Shown: piece by piece, positions 7,468 to 16,039 of the stretch
Position numbering within the stretch: position 1 is the first letter of the stretch
Layout: each line of letters starts with the position of its first letter
Assembly (NCBI RefSeq): GCF_001270495.1
Contig: NZ_LGUR01000216.1
Span: 1-64,000 of the forward strand
Origin: Streptomyces viridochromogenes
Lineage (GTDB): Bacteria; Actinomycetota; Actinomycetes; Streptomycetales; Streptomycetaceae
DNA length: 64,000 nucleotides
Reading direction: 5' to 3'
Translations under genes and position numbers: made by a program
Notes under the pieces: model-generated
The model's input: only the letters and a program-made list of their open reading frames with translations
What the model was told of the DNA's origin: nothing
Database searches by the model: none

Positions 7468-9060
7468 TCACCCGGTCGCGAGGTCTTGGAGCACGTCGCG
7501 CTCCAGGGCCGCGGAGGCCGTGACGACGCCGCCCATGATGGCGCCGCTGACGCCGGCTGACGCCACATCCTGCCCGGTGAGGAGGAGACCGGAGACGTGG
7601 GTGTGGGCGCCGAGGCCGCGCAGTGCGAACCGCTGCGGGGTGTGGGCGAGAGACATGAAGTCGCCCCTCTCCCTGCCGAGGAAGTGGTTGAAGCTGAGCG
7701 GCGTCGCCAGCTCGGTGTGGTCGATGCGGCCCTCCAGTTGGGGGCAGAAGCGGAAGACCTGGCCCAGTAGTTCCTCGGTCAGCCTGTCCTTGAGGCGCTC
7801 GTAGTCGGCGCCCCGGCGCATCCACGCGCTCCCCGCGTACGGCTCGAACAACGACCAGGTGGTCAGCCCCGCGATGTCGATGGTGGTGCGTCCCGGGTAC
7901 CGGCTCTCCCACGACGGGTCCTTCACGGACGGGAAGGTGAGGAAGTACGTCGGCATGGCGCGGTGCTCGGGGTCGGCCTCGAACGCGGATATGTCGCCGT
8001 CGATGTCGGGTCCGGCGTGGGCCCAGATGTTGGCCGGATCCAGGTCGAGCCGGTCGCCGGATTCCCGGATCCCGATGTTGAGCATGACGTACGTCTGTGA
8101 CGGGCCGACGGCACGCAGGGAGTCGACGAGCCGGGCGGCGGGAGTCCGGTCCGGCAGCAGCCGGGTCAGGGTGTTGAGCGCACCGGCGTCGCTGATGACC
8201 AACGGCGCCTGGAAACTCCTTCCGTCGGCCATGAGGACGCCGCGGGCCGAGCCCTTGTCGTCCAGCATGACCCTCTCGACCTCCGCGGAGATCAGGACGG
8301 CGCCCCCGGCTCCGGTGATGACATCGGTCGCCGTCTCCGCCAGTCGTGCGGAGCCTCCGACGGGGAAGTTCGCGCCGTCGATGTAGTGACGGATCAGCAT
8401 GGCGTGCATGCCGAACGAGGCGCGGCCGGGGGCGAGGGAGTAGTCGCCGTAGTGGCCGCTGAGCACCGCGCGCAGCTCCGCGTCGTCGGTGAGGTCGGTG
8501 AGCACCTCGGTGACCGTCCGGTCCGCGTACGAGCGGAAGGGGGCGGCCAGGTCGTCGTACAGGGTGTCTCCCACTGCGTGCGGGAGGCTGCGGTGGGCGA
8601 GGTAGGGGCGGGCCGCGCGGTTCGCGGCGTGGACCATGTCGACGTACTGGTCGATGGCCCCGGACTCGTGGGGGAAGTACTCCTTCATCCGGTCCTTGAA
8701 CCGCTGCACACCGGACCGGTACTCGTACTCCCGGTCCCCGATGAAGATGCGGTTGTACACGTCCGGCATGGGAGCCCACTCCAGCTTGCCGCCGCTGATG
8801 TGGTCGAAGATCCGGCGCAGGCCGCTGGTGGGCCGGTGGACGTCGCCCATGTAGTGGAGCCCGGCGTCCCATTCGTATCCGGCGCGCCGGAACGTCTGGG
8901 TGGCGCCGCCCGCCGTCGAGTGCTTCTCCAGCACGAGGACCCGTTGTCCGGCCCGGGCCAGGAAGGCGGCTGTGGTCAGCCCGCCGATCCCCGATCCGAT
9001 GACGATCGCGTCCCATGCCTGGCCGGCCGTACTGCGGTGGTAACTCTCACCGATGCTCAC
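7468..9060 (-). CDS. FAD-dependent oxidoreductase, phytoene desaturase/carotenoid isomerase type
   Basis: 530 residues. The N-terminal dinucleotide-binding motif is AIVIGSGIGGLTTAAFLAR (residues about 18-36), followed by VLVLEKHSTAGGATQTF. The C-terminal end has HVSGLLLTGQDVASAGVSGA, the second FAD-binding segment of the CrtI family. Length and motifs fit the CrtI/CrtISO/retinol-saturase group, enzymes that act on polyene or lipid double bonds; no other carotenoid gene is nearby, so the substrate is open. It is divergent from the HxlR regulator at 9147, with a perfect palindrome at 9075-9102 directly in front of its start codon, so it is probably the main target of that regulator. Confidence 0.88.
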   Translation of the reverse strand: MSIGESYHRSTAGQAWDAIVIGSGIGGLTTAAFLARAGQRVLVLEKHSTAGGATQTFRRAGYEWDAGLHYMGDVHRPTSGLRRIFDHISGGKLEWAPMPDVYNRIFIGDREYEYRSGVQRFKDRMKEYFPHESGAIDQYVDMVHAANRAARPYLAHRSLPHAVGDTLYDDLAAPFRSYADRTVTEVLTDLTDDAELRAVLSGHYGDYSLAPGRASFGMHAMLIRHYIDGANFPVGGSARLAETATDVITGAGGAVLISAEVERVMLDDKGSARGVLMADGRSFQAPLVISDAGALNTLTRLLPDRTPAARLVDSLRAVGPSQTYVMLNIGIRESGDRLDLDPANIWAHAGPDIDGDISAFEADPEHRAMPTYFLTFPSVKDPSWESRYPGRTTIDIAGLTTWSLFEPYAGSAWMRRGADYERLKDRLTEELLGQVFRFCPQLEGRIDHTELATPLSFNHFLGRERGDFMSLAHTPQRFALRGLGAHTHVSGLLLTGQDVASAGVSGAIMGGVVTASAALERDVLQDLATG

Positions 9061-9074
9061 GCGGTGCCCCTTTC

Positions 9075-9102
9075 ATCTGACTTCGGAAAACAGTAGTCAG
9101 AT
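9075..9102. promoter_or_regulatory. inverted-repeat operator between oxidoreductase and HxlR genes
   Basis: ATCTGACT (9075-9082) and AGTCAGAT (9095-9102) form a perfect 8-bp inverted repeat with a 12-bp spacer. The centre-to-centre distance of the arms is 20 bp, two helical turns, suited to a dimeric winged-helix protein. It sits 15 bp before the oxidoreductase start and 45 bp before the HxlR start, where a bound repressor would block both genes. That HxlR is the ligand is inference from position. Confidence 0.65.
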
Positions 9103-9146
9103 TACGGAGGCGGATAGACTCGGGCAACACACAGGGAGAGGAACAC

Positions 9147-9668
9147 GTGAGCGACGCAGCCGAAGCAGCGCCTGGGGGCCACCTGGAGCGGTGGCAGCGG
9201 GACGCGTGGGACATCGAGCCCGACTCGATCAATCTCGCCCTGCGGTCCCTGAGCCCGCGGACCACGGGCGTGATCATCAGGGAGGCCTTCTACGGCACAC
9301 GCCGCTTCGACGACTTCGAGCGCCATTGCGGCATCAGCCCGAGCGTGCTGTCCGCCCGCCTGAGGGACCTCGTCGCCGACGGCATCCTGGAGAAGACCCG
9401 CTATCGAGCTCCCGGTGCGCGCGGGCGCGACGAGTACCGACTCACCGACAAAGGCCGCGGCCTGCTGCCCATCCTGATCGCCCTGAACGACTGGGCCGAG
9501 CGCTGGATCGTCCCGCCCGGCGCCTCCACGCTCTCCTTGCTCCACCAGGACTGCGGCAGCGCGGTCCGGACGGTGGTGACCTGCGCCTCCGGCCACGAAA
9601 TCACCGCGCCCGCCGAGGTCTCCGCGGCCCCGGGCCCCGGGGCGAGGCCCGCGTCCGCGTCCGATTGA
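9147..9668 (+). CDS. HxlR-family transcriptional regulator
   Basis: 173 residues from GTG 9147, with GGGAGAGG in front. The HxlR winged helix is readable: INLALRSLSPRTTGVIIREA, FYGTRRFDDFERHCGISPSV, LSARLRDLVADGILEKTRY and EYRLTDKGRGLLPILIALND. The family usually has a conserved N-terminal Cys for redox or electrophile sensing; I see none in the first 40 residues, but the C-terminal extension holds HQDCG and VTCASGH, so sensing by Cys there is possible. It is longer than the usual 110-130 residues because of this tail and an Ala/Pro-rich end. It probably regulates the divergent FAD oxidoreductase. Confidence 0.9.
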   Translation: MSDAAEAAPGGHLERWQRDAWDIEPDSINLALRSLSPRTTGVIIREAFYGTRRFDDFERHCGISPSVLSARLRDLVADGILEKTRYRAPGARGRDEYRLTDKGRGLLPILIALNDWAERWIVPPGASTLSLLHQDCGSAVRTVVTCASGHEITAPAEVSAAPGPGARPASASD

Positions 9669-9956
9669 CCGGCGCACGGCGGTGGACAGCGGGGGCGCTG
9701 CACCGCGACCGGGACGTCGAGTGCACCGCCGCCGCCACCGGCCAGGCACTCCAGTGGTACGGCCCCGAAGTCGGCAAGTGAGCCAGGACCGAGCGCCCCT
9801 CCGTTCCGAGGAAGCGGGGCAGTCGATCCCCGGAGAGGGCCGCACTGCGTCGGAAGGCTGCACATTCGCGAAGCGTCCCCGAGCTGATCATCCGACACAG
9901 CCGAGCCAAGCGCAGAAGCTCGCCCGTACAGGCGCTCTGCCCGCGCTTCTTCGAAG

Positions 9957-10134
9957 TCGTGCCCACGGCGTGCCCGTAAGAGCGGACAACCACGGTCACC
10001 AGCGGTGCGATCAGGCCCGCGCAACGGCGTCCGCACAACGAATCCATGCAGGTCACAAGCCATGTGGCCACCGAAGCACCGTCGCTTCCCAAGCTGAGAG
10101 CGCGAGTTCGATTCTCGTCACCCGCTCCATTTTG
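9957..10134 (+). repeat. island-end repeat, copy 1, ending in tRNA-Gly(CCC) 3' half
   Basis: The block opens GTGCCC..GTAAGAGCGGACAACC and ends in the 3' half of a tRNA (about 10084-10129): the anticodon-loop side CTTCCCAAG, T-arm GCGAG-TTCGATT-CTCGT, acceptor strand CACCCGC and a genomic CCA. The anticodon loop reads TTCCCAA, so the parent gene is tRNA-Gly(CCC). No 5' half is present, so it is not a tRNA gene. Diverged copies lie at 12021 and 18441. This is what an integrated element leaves at its tRNA attachment site; no integrase gene is seen in the window. The sequence between the HxlR stop (9668) and this repeat shows no recognisable gene. Confidence 0.75.
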
Positions 10135-10161
10135 AAACCCCAGGTCGGCGACCTGGGGTTT
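10135..10161 (+). terminator. stem-loop terminator after tRNA-Gly fragment copy 1
   Basis: A perfect 12-bp stem with a 3-base loop: AAACCCCAGGTC, GGC, GACCTGGGGTTT. It follows the CCA end directly, as tRNA terminators do, and differs in sequence from the stems behind copies 2 and 3, which keep the same design. Confidence 0.8.
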
Positions 10162-10252
10162 GTTTGTTGTCCAGATCATGCTGGAGCGGACGCAGGCGAC
10201 GCTCGGCAACGCGACCTCCTGCGCCGTATCCGACCTGCCCTGCCCGCAGGCC

Positions 10253-11896
10253 CTAGTCGTTCCTCGTGAAGGTGCCGAGACCGGTCGTGTCGAGGTTCTC
10301 GACCCGGACCTTGTCGGCGCGTCCGCCGGGCCCGACGGTGAAGGTCACGCCGGACAGGCCGACGGCCATTTCGCCGGTGGTGCGGTAGCTGAAGGTGTCA
10401 CCGTCGTAGTGGCGCAAGGTGAACCGTTGCTTCTTGGGCCCAAGTTGCATGGTGAGTTCGTCCCCCTGGGCGCTGACGGTCATCGGGCCGTAGTAATCAT
10501 TGGCGTACGTTCCGGTGTAGGCGCTGTTCGCCTTGGCGGGTGCGGGCGAGGCCGGAGGCTTGCTGTAGTCGACCGGCGACTGTTCCCCGTGCAGGGACTG
10601 CTTGAAGATCGGCCCGAGGAACGTCAGCCAGTCGACGGTCGGCCCGCCCGTCTGCGCGGTGTCGAGGAACGTGGAGGCGATCGCCTCGGGCACGCCGATG
10701 GGCTCGCCGTTGGTCAGGACGACGATGCCGAGCTTCTCCGAGGGCAACAACGCGACGTTGGTGGCCGCCCCCAGCGCGAAGCCGCCGGAGTGGCCGAGCT
10801 TCAGCCTGCCCTGGTCGTCGTAGCTCACGTTCCAGCCGAGCCCGTAGAACCCGGACCTGCCCGCGGGCGCGTGCGGCGGCTCGGAGACCATGCGCGGCAG
10901 GTGGGTCTGCTCCAGCGCGTCGGCGTCGACGACTTGCCGCCCCTCGAAGGTGCCGTTGCCCAGTTGCAGGCGCAGCCACTTCGTCATGTCCTGGGCCGTG
11001 GAGCTGGCCCCGCCCGCCGGGCTCTGGGCGTCCGCGTCACGCACATGCTCGGCACGCCAGGTGTCCCCGGTCTTCACATGCAAGGCGGCCTTGTTGTCCG
11101 CCTTCTCGTAGTCGGCGTAGGAAGAGCTGGTGGAGTCCATGCCGAGTGGCTGGTACAGCTTCTCGGCGGACAGCTGCTCCCAGCTGGTCCCCGCTGCTCG
11201 CGCGGCAGCGACGCCGGCTTCGGTCAGACCGAAGTTGGTGTACGCGTAGTGGGCACGGAAGGGGGCCGCCGGTTCGTAGCGGAGGTGGTCCAGGATGTAC
11301 GAGCGGTCGTAGCCGAGGTCCTCCAGGAGGTCTCCGGCGTGGTCGGGCAGTCCGCTGCGATGCGAGAACAGGTCGGCCAGCGTGACACGGCGGGTGACCC
11401 ACGGATCCTTCAGGGCGAAGCCGGAGCTGTGGTCGACGACCGGGTCGTCCCAGCCGACGGTCTTCTCGCCCACGGCCGCGGCGACCACGGTGGACGCAAG
11501 GGGCTTGGAGACCGAGGCGAGCTGGAAGACGGTGTCCGCTCCGACCTCGCCCTTCGTGCCCGCCTTCCGCACGCCGAACCCCTTCACATACAGCACCTCG
11601 TCGTCGTGGACCACGCCCACGGCGACACCGGGCACGCCGGTGCGGCGCATGGCATCCCGTACGACGTCGTCCAGCTTGCCCACCGCGGTCTCAACCTCGG
11701 CCCGGGTGAGCTGTGGCGGTGGCTGGGCGGGTGGGACGGTGGGCAGCGGCGACGTCGTGACGGCAGCACGCCCGGCGACGGTGGTGTCGGCATCGGGCCC
11801 GGTACAGCCGACGGCCAGTGCCGCTGCCAGGCCCAGTGCCGCGGCGGAGCGAAGGGAGCGGGGGCCTGCACTGTCGAGTCGGGACATGTCTTCCAT
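10253..11896 (-). CDS. serine hydrolase lipoprotein, beta-lactamase class C/PBP4* family
   Basis: About 547 residues from ATG 11894-11896; a second ATG at 11885-11887 is equally possible. The N-terminus has a hydrophobic stretch ending LAAALAVGC, a lipobox, so it should be an anchored exported lipoprotein. The beta-lactamase-like domain shows the SxxK nucleophile in ASVSKPLAS, the YxN motif in AYTNFGLTEAG, and HSGGFALG as the third motif; the last 100 residues form a separate C-terminal beta domain (YTGTYANDYYGPMTV). Such enzymes are D-amino-acid peptidases, esterases or penicillin-binding-like proteins, not necessarily antibiotic hydrolases. It is the only intact gene between tRNA-Gly repeat copies 1 and 2, so it may be island cargo. 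Confidence 0.88.
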   Translation of the reverse strand: MEDMSRLDSAGPRSLRSAAALGLAAALAVGCTGPDADTTVAGRAAVTTSPLPTVPPAQPPPQLTRAEVETAVGKLDDVVRDAMRRTGVPGVAVGVVHDDEVLYVKGFGVRKAGTKGEVGADTVFQLASVSKPLASTVVAAAVGEKTVGWDDPVVDHSSGFALKDPWVTRRVTLADLFSHRSGLPDHAGDLLEDLGYDRSYILDHLRYEPAAPFRAHYAYTNFGLTEAGVAAARAAGTSWEQLSAEKLYQPLGMDSTSSSYADYEKADNKAALHVKTGDTWRAEHVRDADAQSPAGGASSTAQDMTKWLRLQLGNGTFEGRQVVDADALEQTHLPRMVSEPPHAPAGRSGFYGLGWNVSYDDQGRLKLGHSGGFALGAATNVALLPSEKLGIVVLTNGEPIGVPEAIASTFLDTAQTGGPTVDWLTFLGPIFKQSLHGEQSPVDYSKPPASPAPAKANSAYTGTYANDYYGPMTVSAQGDELTMQLGPKKQRFTLRHYDGDTFSYRTTGEMAVGLSGVTFTVGPGGRADKVRVENLDTTGLGTFTRND

Positions 11897-12020
11897 GGAA
11901 ATCCCGCCGCCGGCACCTGTCGCGCCTTGGCGGGCCGTTCGGGGGGTCCGGCACTTCGGGGGGTCCGGCACAACGCCGTCACGCTCGCCTGTTCAGGCCC
12001 AAGGCCGAGTCCCTGTGCAC

Positions 12021-12202
12021 GGTGCCTTGCCCATAGCGTGCCCAAGAGAGCGGACAACCACGGTCAACAGCGGTGGGATCCGACACCACTTTCATCCCAG
12101 AGGGAAGGCATCTGCGCAGGTCAGAGCCATAGAGCCCACCCAAGCTCCGTCGCTTCCCAAGCTGAGAGCGCGAGTTCGATTCTCGTCACCCGCTCTTCTT
12201 GA
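12021..12202 (+). repeat. island-end repeat, copy 2, ending in tRNA-Gly(CCC) 3' half
   Basis: Same layout as copies 1 and 3: AGAGCGGACAACCACGGTCA, a variable middle, GCAGGTCAGAGCC, then the tRNA part CTTCCCAAGCTGAGAGCGCG, T-arm and CACCCGC acceptor end (about 12152-12194). Unlike copies 1 and 3 there is no CCA after the acceptor strand. The anticodon-loop bases match tRNA-Gly(CCC). The copy marks a second island boundary between the serine-hydrolase gene and the VapBC relic. Confidence 0.75.
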
Positions 12203-12227
12203 AGCCCCAGGTCAGCGGCCTGGGGCT
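12203..12227 (+). terminator. stem-loop terminator after tRNA-Gly fragment copy 2
   Basis: AGCCCCAGG and CCTGGGGCT form a perfect 9-bp stem around a 7-base loop directly behind the tRNA fragment. The stretch from 12228 to about 12500 that follows holds no gene I can recognise. Confidence 0.75.
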
Positions 12228-12510
12228 TCTGCATTGGCGAGGCTGCTTGGGGAGTGTGCAGCCCGTCAAGCGCAGGAAGATTGGGCACGCGGAGAGCACG
12301 AACGTCGAACGGCAGCCGCACATACAACGCTTCCGGCGTCAGAACATAACGTTGACCTGCGGATTCATCGTTCGCGTCGCGATCTCCCCGCATCAGGAGA
12401 CCTCAGCCTGTCGTTCCCTCGGCAAGTCCGAAGGGGTGTCGCGTACCCAGGGGAGGCGACGGCTGCCGAAGTCCCTTTCGGCAGTGGGGACTTCGAACCG
12501 GCAGCCCTCG

Positions 12511-12947
12511 TCACAGCGGCAGGTCGTCGGGCAGGACCCGGAACGCCTTGTGCCGGCCCAAGGGACATACGGCCCGGAAGTCCCGGCGGTCGAGGGCGAG
12601 GATGGCGTCGGTGTCATAGTCCGCGGCCAGCGCCACGTTCACCGCGTCCGCAAGGTCCAGGGCGCGGTAGCGGACGCGGATGGACTGGGCCGCGCCCAGG
12701 TGGTCTTCTGTGATCTCCGGCAGGACGACCCGGCCCCGGTCCATTCAGCGGTGAAGGTCGTCGAACGCGCTGGCGGCCGCCTCTCGCGCGAGCTGACGCG
12801 TGGCCACATGATCGAGTTCCGCCAGCAGGAGGGGGACATGACCAGCAGGCCGGCCGCCATGATCGTCTCGTTCGCCGCTCCGTGCTCCGGGTGCGTCGAG
12901 TCGAGAGCTGCCAGGAGACCGGACGTGTCCGCGATGACGATGATCAC
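12511..12947 (-). pseudogene. VapC-type PIN-domain toxin, frameshifted and nonsense-mutated
   Basis: A GTG at 12945-12947 starts IIVIADTSGLLAALDSTHPE, the N-terminal PIN motif with its first acidic residue. After AAGLLVMSP the family sequence continues in another frame (LLLAELDHVATRQLAREAAA), so a frameshift lies near 12840. A TGA at 12745-12747 then interrupts it before MDRGRVVLPEITEDHLGAAQ, followed by DLADAVNVALAADYDTDAIL, which holds the remaining metal-binding Asp residues. VapC toxins are Mg-dependent RNases that cut tRNA or rRNA. With one frameshift and one stop this copy cannot make a full toxin. It overlaps the antitoxin gene by four bases (GTGA), the usual VapBC arrangement. Confidence 0.75.
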
Positions 12948-13081
12948 TCGGAAGTTCCGGAGTCCGTGTCGCGGCGGACCGCGTCGGCGACCGCGTCACG
13001 GACCTCGGCCTTGGACGGCGTACGACCCGCCCCCTCGAAGGTCCGCGAGAACAACGGCTCGTCACAGACGCGGTTCGCCAT
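12944..13081 (-). pseudogene. VapB-like antitoxin, C-terminal part
   Basis: Reading from an ATG at 13079-13081 gives MANRVCDEPLFSRTFEGAGR and TPSKAEVRDAVADAVRRDTD, ending at TGA 12944-12946 inside the toxin start. Upstream in the same frame is EAEIIRQGIHLAP, the kind of sequence seen after the ribbon-helix-helix part of CopG-like antitoxins, so the real N-terminus once lay further right. That part is gone; the DNA there is two runs of C (13126-13135 and 13144-13151). The remaining 45 residues would be the toxin-binding tail without DNA-binding ability. Family assignment is by context with the PIN gene. Confidence 0.5.
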
Positions 13082-13261
13082 GGGCGCGAGATGGATCCCC
13101 TGGCGGATGATCTCGGCCTCGCCTGCCCCCCCCCCGGCGCTTGCCCCCCCCTGAATCCGCGCAGGTCAGCAGCGCTGCAATCACCCAGCGCCGGGCGGCC
13201 ATCGCCCTCCGGAACCGGTTCGTGCAGTGAAGGGTTCCGCCGGCAGGGCGCCGAGATTTCC

Positions 13262-14029
13262 TCAGTGGATGTGGGATCCGCCGTTGACGTCGTAGGTCGC
13301 ACCGGTGAGGTAGCCCGACTCGGGACGGGCCAGGAAGGCGATGACGTCGGCCACGTCCTCGACCCCGCCGATGCGGCGTACCGGAACCTCCGCGATCATG
13401 GCTGCCCTGCGCTCCTCGTCGAGTTTCCCCTGCGTGATGTCGGTGTCGATCAGGCCAGGGGCGACGGAGTTGACCGTGACCCCGGACGGGCCGACTTCGC
13501 GGGCGAGGGCCCGGGCGAAGCCCAGGAGGGCGGCCTTGGCCGCCGAGTAGGCCACTCCCCCGAAAACTCCGCCCCCGCGCTCGGCCGAGACGGACGACAG
13601 GAAGACGATGCGGCCGAAGCCGCGCTCGGCCATCCCGGGAGCCACGCGGTGGGTGACCAGGAAGCTCCCGCGGACGTTGACCTCGAAGATCCGGTCCCAT
13701 TCCGTGGGCGTGACGTCGAGGAAGCGGGTCGGGGAGGTGATCCCCGCGTTGTTGACGAGAGCGCCGATCGGCGGGAGTGCCGCTTCGGTCTCCCCGATCG
13801 CGGCGTCGACCGCGTCGGCGTCGGTGACGTCCGCCGCGAGCGCGAGGGCTTGTACCCCGTGCCGGGCGGTGACCTCCCTGGCGGTGTCCTCGGCCGCCTC
13901 CTTGTCCAGGTCGAGGACGGCTATGTGATAGCCGTCGGCGGCCAGGGCGTGCGCGGTGGCGCGTCCGATGCCTCGCAGGGAGCCTGCGCCGGTGACGACG
14001 GCGGTGCGAGGGGTGTGGTCGGGGACCAT
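13262..14029 (-). CDS. SDR-family oxidoreductase
   Basis: 255 residues with an AGGAG site in front of ATG 14027-14029. Classical short-chain dehydrogenase features are all present: cofactor loop VVTGAGSLRGIGRATA (residues 10-25), LDLDKEA after beta-2, which suggests NAD(H) preference because of the acidic residue, GALVNNAGITSP, catalytic Ser in FLSSVSAERGGG and YSAAK (Tyr and Lys about residues 159-163), and the end GYLTGATYDVNGGSHIH. It would oxidise or reduce a sugar- or polyol-like hydroxyl. It is the last gene of an operon with a split transketolase and an MHS-type transporter, so it probably makes the keto-sugar that the transketolase uses (inference). Confidence 0.92.
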   Translation of the reverse strand: MVPDHTPRTAVVTGAGSLRGIGRATAHALAADGYHIAVLDLDKEAAEDTAREVTARHGVQALALAADVTDADAVDAAIGETEAALPPIGALVNNAGITSPTRFLDVTPTEWDRIFEVNVRGSFLVTHRVAPGMAERGFGRIVFLSSVSAERGGGVFGGVAYSAAKAALLGFARALAREVGPSGVTVNSVAPGLIDTDITQGKLDEERRAAMIAEVPVRRIGGVEDVADVIAFLARPESGYLTGATYDVNGGSHIH

Positions 14030-14083
14030 GGAGTTCTCCTGAGGAGTGGGGGGTGGGGTGGGCCTGGGTGTCGGGCACGGGGC

Positions 14084-15109
14084 TCAGAGTTCTCGGCGGA
14101 CGCGCTCCTTGATCGCCGCGACGGAGAGGCCGTAACGGTCGTGGAGGGTGGGCAGTGCGCCCGCGGCGAGGAAGGCGTCGGGCAGTCCGATCGGGATGAT
14201 GCGTGCCGTCTGCCGCGCGAAGGCCAGGCAGGAAGCCACGGACTCGGCGAGACCTCCGACGACGCTGTGGTTCTCCAGGGTCACCACGAGGCGTCCCCCG
14301 GCGGTCTCCCGTAGCACCGTCTCGCGGTCGAACGGCTTGATCGTCGGCACGTGGAGCACGGCGACGTCCACGTGGTCGCCTTCGAGTTCCCTGGCCGCGG
14401 TCAGGGCTCGTACCGTCATCAGGCCGGTGGAGACGAACAGCACGTCATGTCCACCGCGCAGCAGCGCCGCCTTTCCGACCTCGAACCGGTAGTCGTACTC
14501 GTCCAGGACGGTGGGTACGGCTCCGCGCAGCAGCCGCATGTAGGTCGGGCCGGGGTGGGCGGCCAGTGCCGGGACGGCCTGTTCGATGTCGACGGAGTCC
14601 GCGGGGTCCACGATCGTCAGACCGGGCATGCCGCGCAGGATGGCCAGGTCCTCGGTCGCCTGGTGGCTGGGGCCGTAGCCGGTGGTCAGGCCGGGAAGGG
14701 CGCCGACGACGTTGACGTTCAGCTGCGGCTCGGCGATGTCGAGGCAGAGGAAGTCGTAGGCGCGGCGGGTGGCGAAGACGGAGTAGGTGGAGGCGAACGG
14801 GGTCAGGCCCACCTCGGCCAGGCCCGCTGCCGCGCCCAGCATCACCTGTTCCGCCATGCCCATCTGGAAGAAGCGGTCGGGGTGGGCCTCGCGGAAGACG
14901 TGCATGTCGGTGTACTTGGCCAGGTCCGCGGAGAGTCCGACCACGTCGGGGCGTTCGTCGGCGAGCCGGGCCAGCGCGTGTCCGAAGGGGGCCTTGGTGG
15001 TGCGCTGGCCCTCTTCGGCGATCGAGGCGATCATGGCGGAGGTGGTGAGCTTGCGCTGCGGGGCCCCGGTCGGCGTGGCCGCGGCCTGAGTCGACGCTGA
15101 GGTGTTCAT
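14084..15109 (-). CDS. transketolase, C-terminal subunit (split enzyme)
   Basis: 341 residues. This corresponds to the pyrimidine-binding and C-terminal domains of transketolase: TKAPFGHALARLADERPDVV, ADLAKYTDMHVFREAHPDRF, FQMGMAEQVMLGAAAGLAEV (with the conserved Glu that activates thiamine diphosphate) and GYGPSHQATEDLAILRGMPG. The start overlaps the stop of the N-terminal subunit gene by four bases, so the two subunits are co-translated. Two-subunit transketolases are known for unusual substrates such as apulose 4-phosphate and sulfofructose as well as for ordinary pentose phosphates; nothing here fixes the substrate. Confidence 0.93.
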   Translation of the reverse strand: MNTSASTQAAATPTGAPQRKLTTSAMIASIAEEGQRTTKAPFGHALARLADERPDVVGLSADLAKYTDMHVFREAHPDRFFQMGMAEQVMLGAAAGLAEVGLTPFASTYSVFATRRAYDFLCLDIAEPQLNVNVVGALPGLTTGYGPSHQATEDLAILRGMPGLTIVDPADSVDIEQAVPALAAHPGPTYMRLLRGAVPTVLDEYDYRFEVGKAALLRGGHDVLFVSTGLMTVRALTAARELEGDHVDVAVLHVPTIKPFDRETVLRETAGGRLVVTLENHSVVGGLAESVASCLAFARQTARIIPIGLPDAFLAAGALPTLHDRYGLSVAAIKERVRREL

Positions 15110-16017
15110 CGAACGGGTCCCTCTCCCTGGCTGATTGCACGGTCCGAGCCGGATCCCTCTAGGTGACGCTGCGTCAATTCATCGCGGGCCAGTTGCCATT
15201 CGTGTTCCTCGACGCGCATGAAGTGCGCCTTCTCCCGCGTCTCCAGCATCGGTACGCCGCACCCGATCCGGGTGTCGCAGATGAGCACGGCCGGTGATCC
15301 GCGGTGCCCGCGCAGGCTGTCGAAGGCCGCGAGAAGCGCGTCGATGTCGTTGCCGTCCACGCGGATCGCGTGCCAGCCGAACGCCTCCCACTTGGCCGTC
15401 ACCGGCTCGGTGCGCAGCACGCCCCGGGTCGGGCCGTCCGCCTGGAGGGCGTTGACGTCGACGACGGCGGTGACGTTGTCCAGGCCGTGGTGAGCGCAGG
15501 CGAGCGCCGCCTCCCAGGTGGAGCCCTCGTCCAGTTCACCGTCGGAGAGCAGGTTGTACACGTGCGCGTCGCTGCCCTGGTGGCGCAGGCCGAGTGCCAT
15601 GCCGGTGGCCACGCCCAGGCCGTGTCCCAGGGAGCCTCCGGAGATCTCCATGCCGGGTGTGTAGGAAGCCATGCCCGACATGGGCAGGCGCGAGTCGTCG
15701 CTTCCGTAGGTGGCGAGTTCGTCGACGTCCAGCACACCGGCCTCGGCGAGCGCCGCGTACAGGGCGATGGCGTAGTGGCCGATCGACAGCAGGAACCGGT
15801 CGCGCTGCGGCCAGTCGGGTTCGCCGGGACGGTGGTTGAGGACGTCCTTGTAGACGACGGCCAGGATGTCGGCCACGCCCAGCGCCTGTCCGATGTAGCC
15901 CTGGCCCTGGGTCTCCCCCATGTCCAGTGCGTGCATACGGATGCGGTAGGCGGAGTCCTTCAGGGCGGCGGCGCGGCGGGTGAACGACATCCGTGCTTCG
16001 GGCGCCTGAGTGGACAT
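15106..16017 (-). CDS. transketolase, N-terminal subunit (split enzyme)
   Basis: 303 residues from ATG 16015-16017, which has GATGAGGA nine bases upstream; an ATG five codons earlier (16030-16032) is possible. It is the thiamine-diphosphate-binding half: GYIGQALGVADILAVVYKDV, RDRFLLSIGHYAIALYAALA, GSLGHGLGVATGMALGLR and the cofactor motif LLSDGELDEGSTWEAALACA ending with VVDVN. It must pair with the next gene to work. The operon order is transporter, N-subunit, C-subunit, SDR, under a divergent GntR gene. Confidence 0.93.
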   Translation of the reverse strand: MSTQAPEARMSFTRRAAALKDSAYRIRMHALDMGETQGQGYIGQALGVADILAVVYKDVLNHRPGEPDWPQRDRFLLSIGHYAIALYAALAEAGVLDVDELATYGSDDSRLPMSGMASYTPGMEISGGSLGHGLGVATGMALGLRHQGSDAHVYNLLSDGELDEGSTWEAALACAHHGLDNVTAVVDVNALQADGPTRGVLRTEPVTAKWEAFGWHAIRVDGNDIDALLAAFDSLRGHRGSPAVLICDTRIGCGVPMLETREKAHFMRVEEHEWQLARDELTQRHLEGSGSDRAISQGEGPVR

Positions 16018-16039
16018 CACGTTGATCCTCATCTCTTGA

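Noticed and set aside
10084..10129. Complete tRNA-Gly gene
   Set aside because: Only the anticodon-loop 3' side, T-arm and acceptor strand are present; no D-arm or 5' acceptor strand lies upstream. The same holds at 12152 and 18571.
10160..12202. 680-codon plus-strand frame across tRNA-Gly repeats 1 and 2
   Set aside because: Antisense shadow of the serine hydrolase; its end is only the translation of the tRNA-type repeat.
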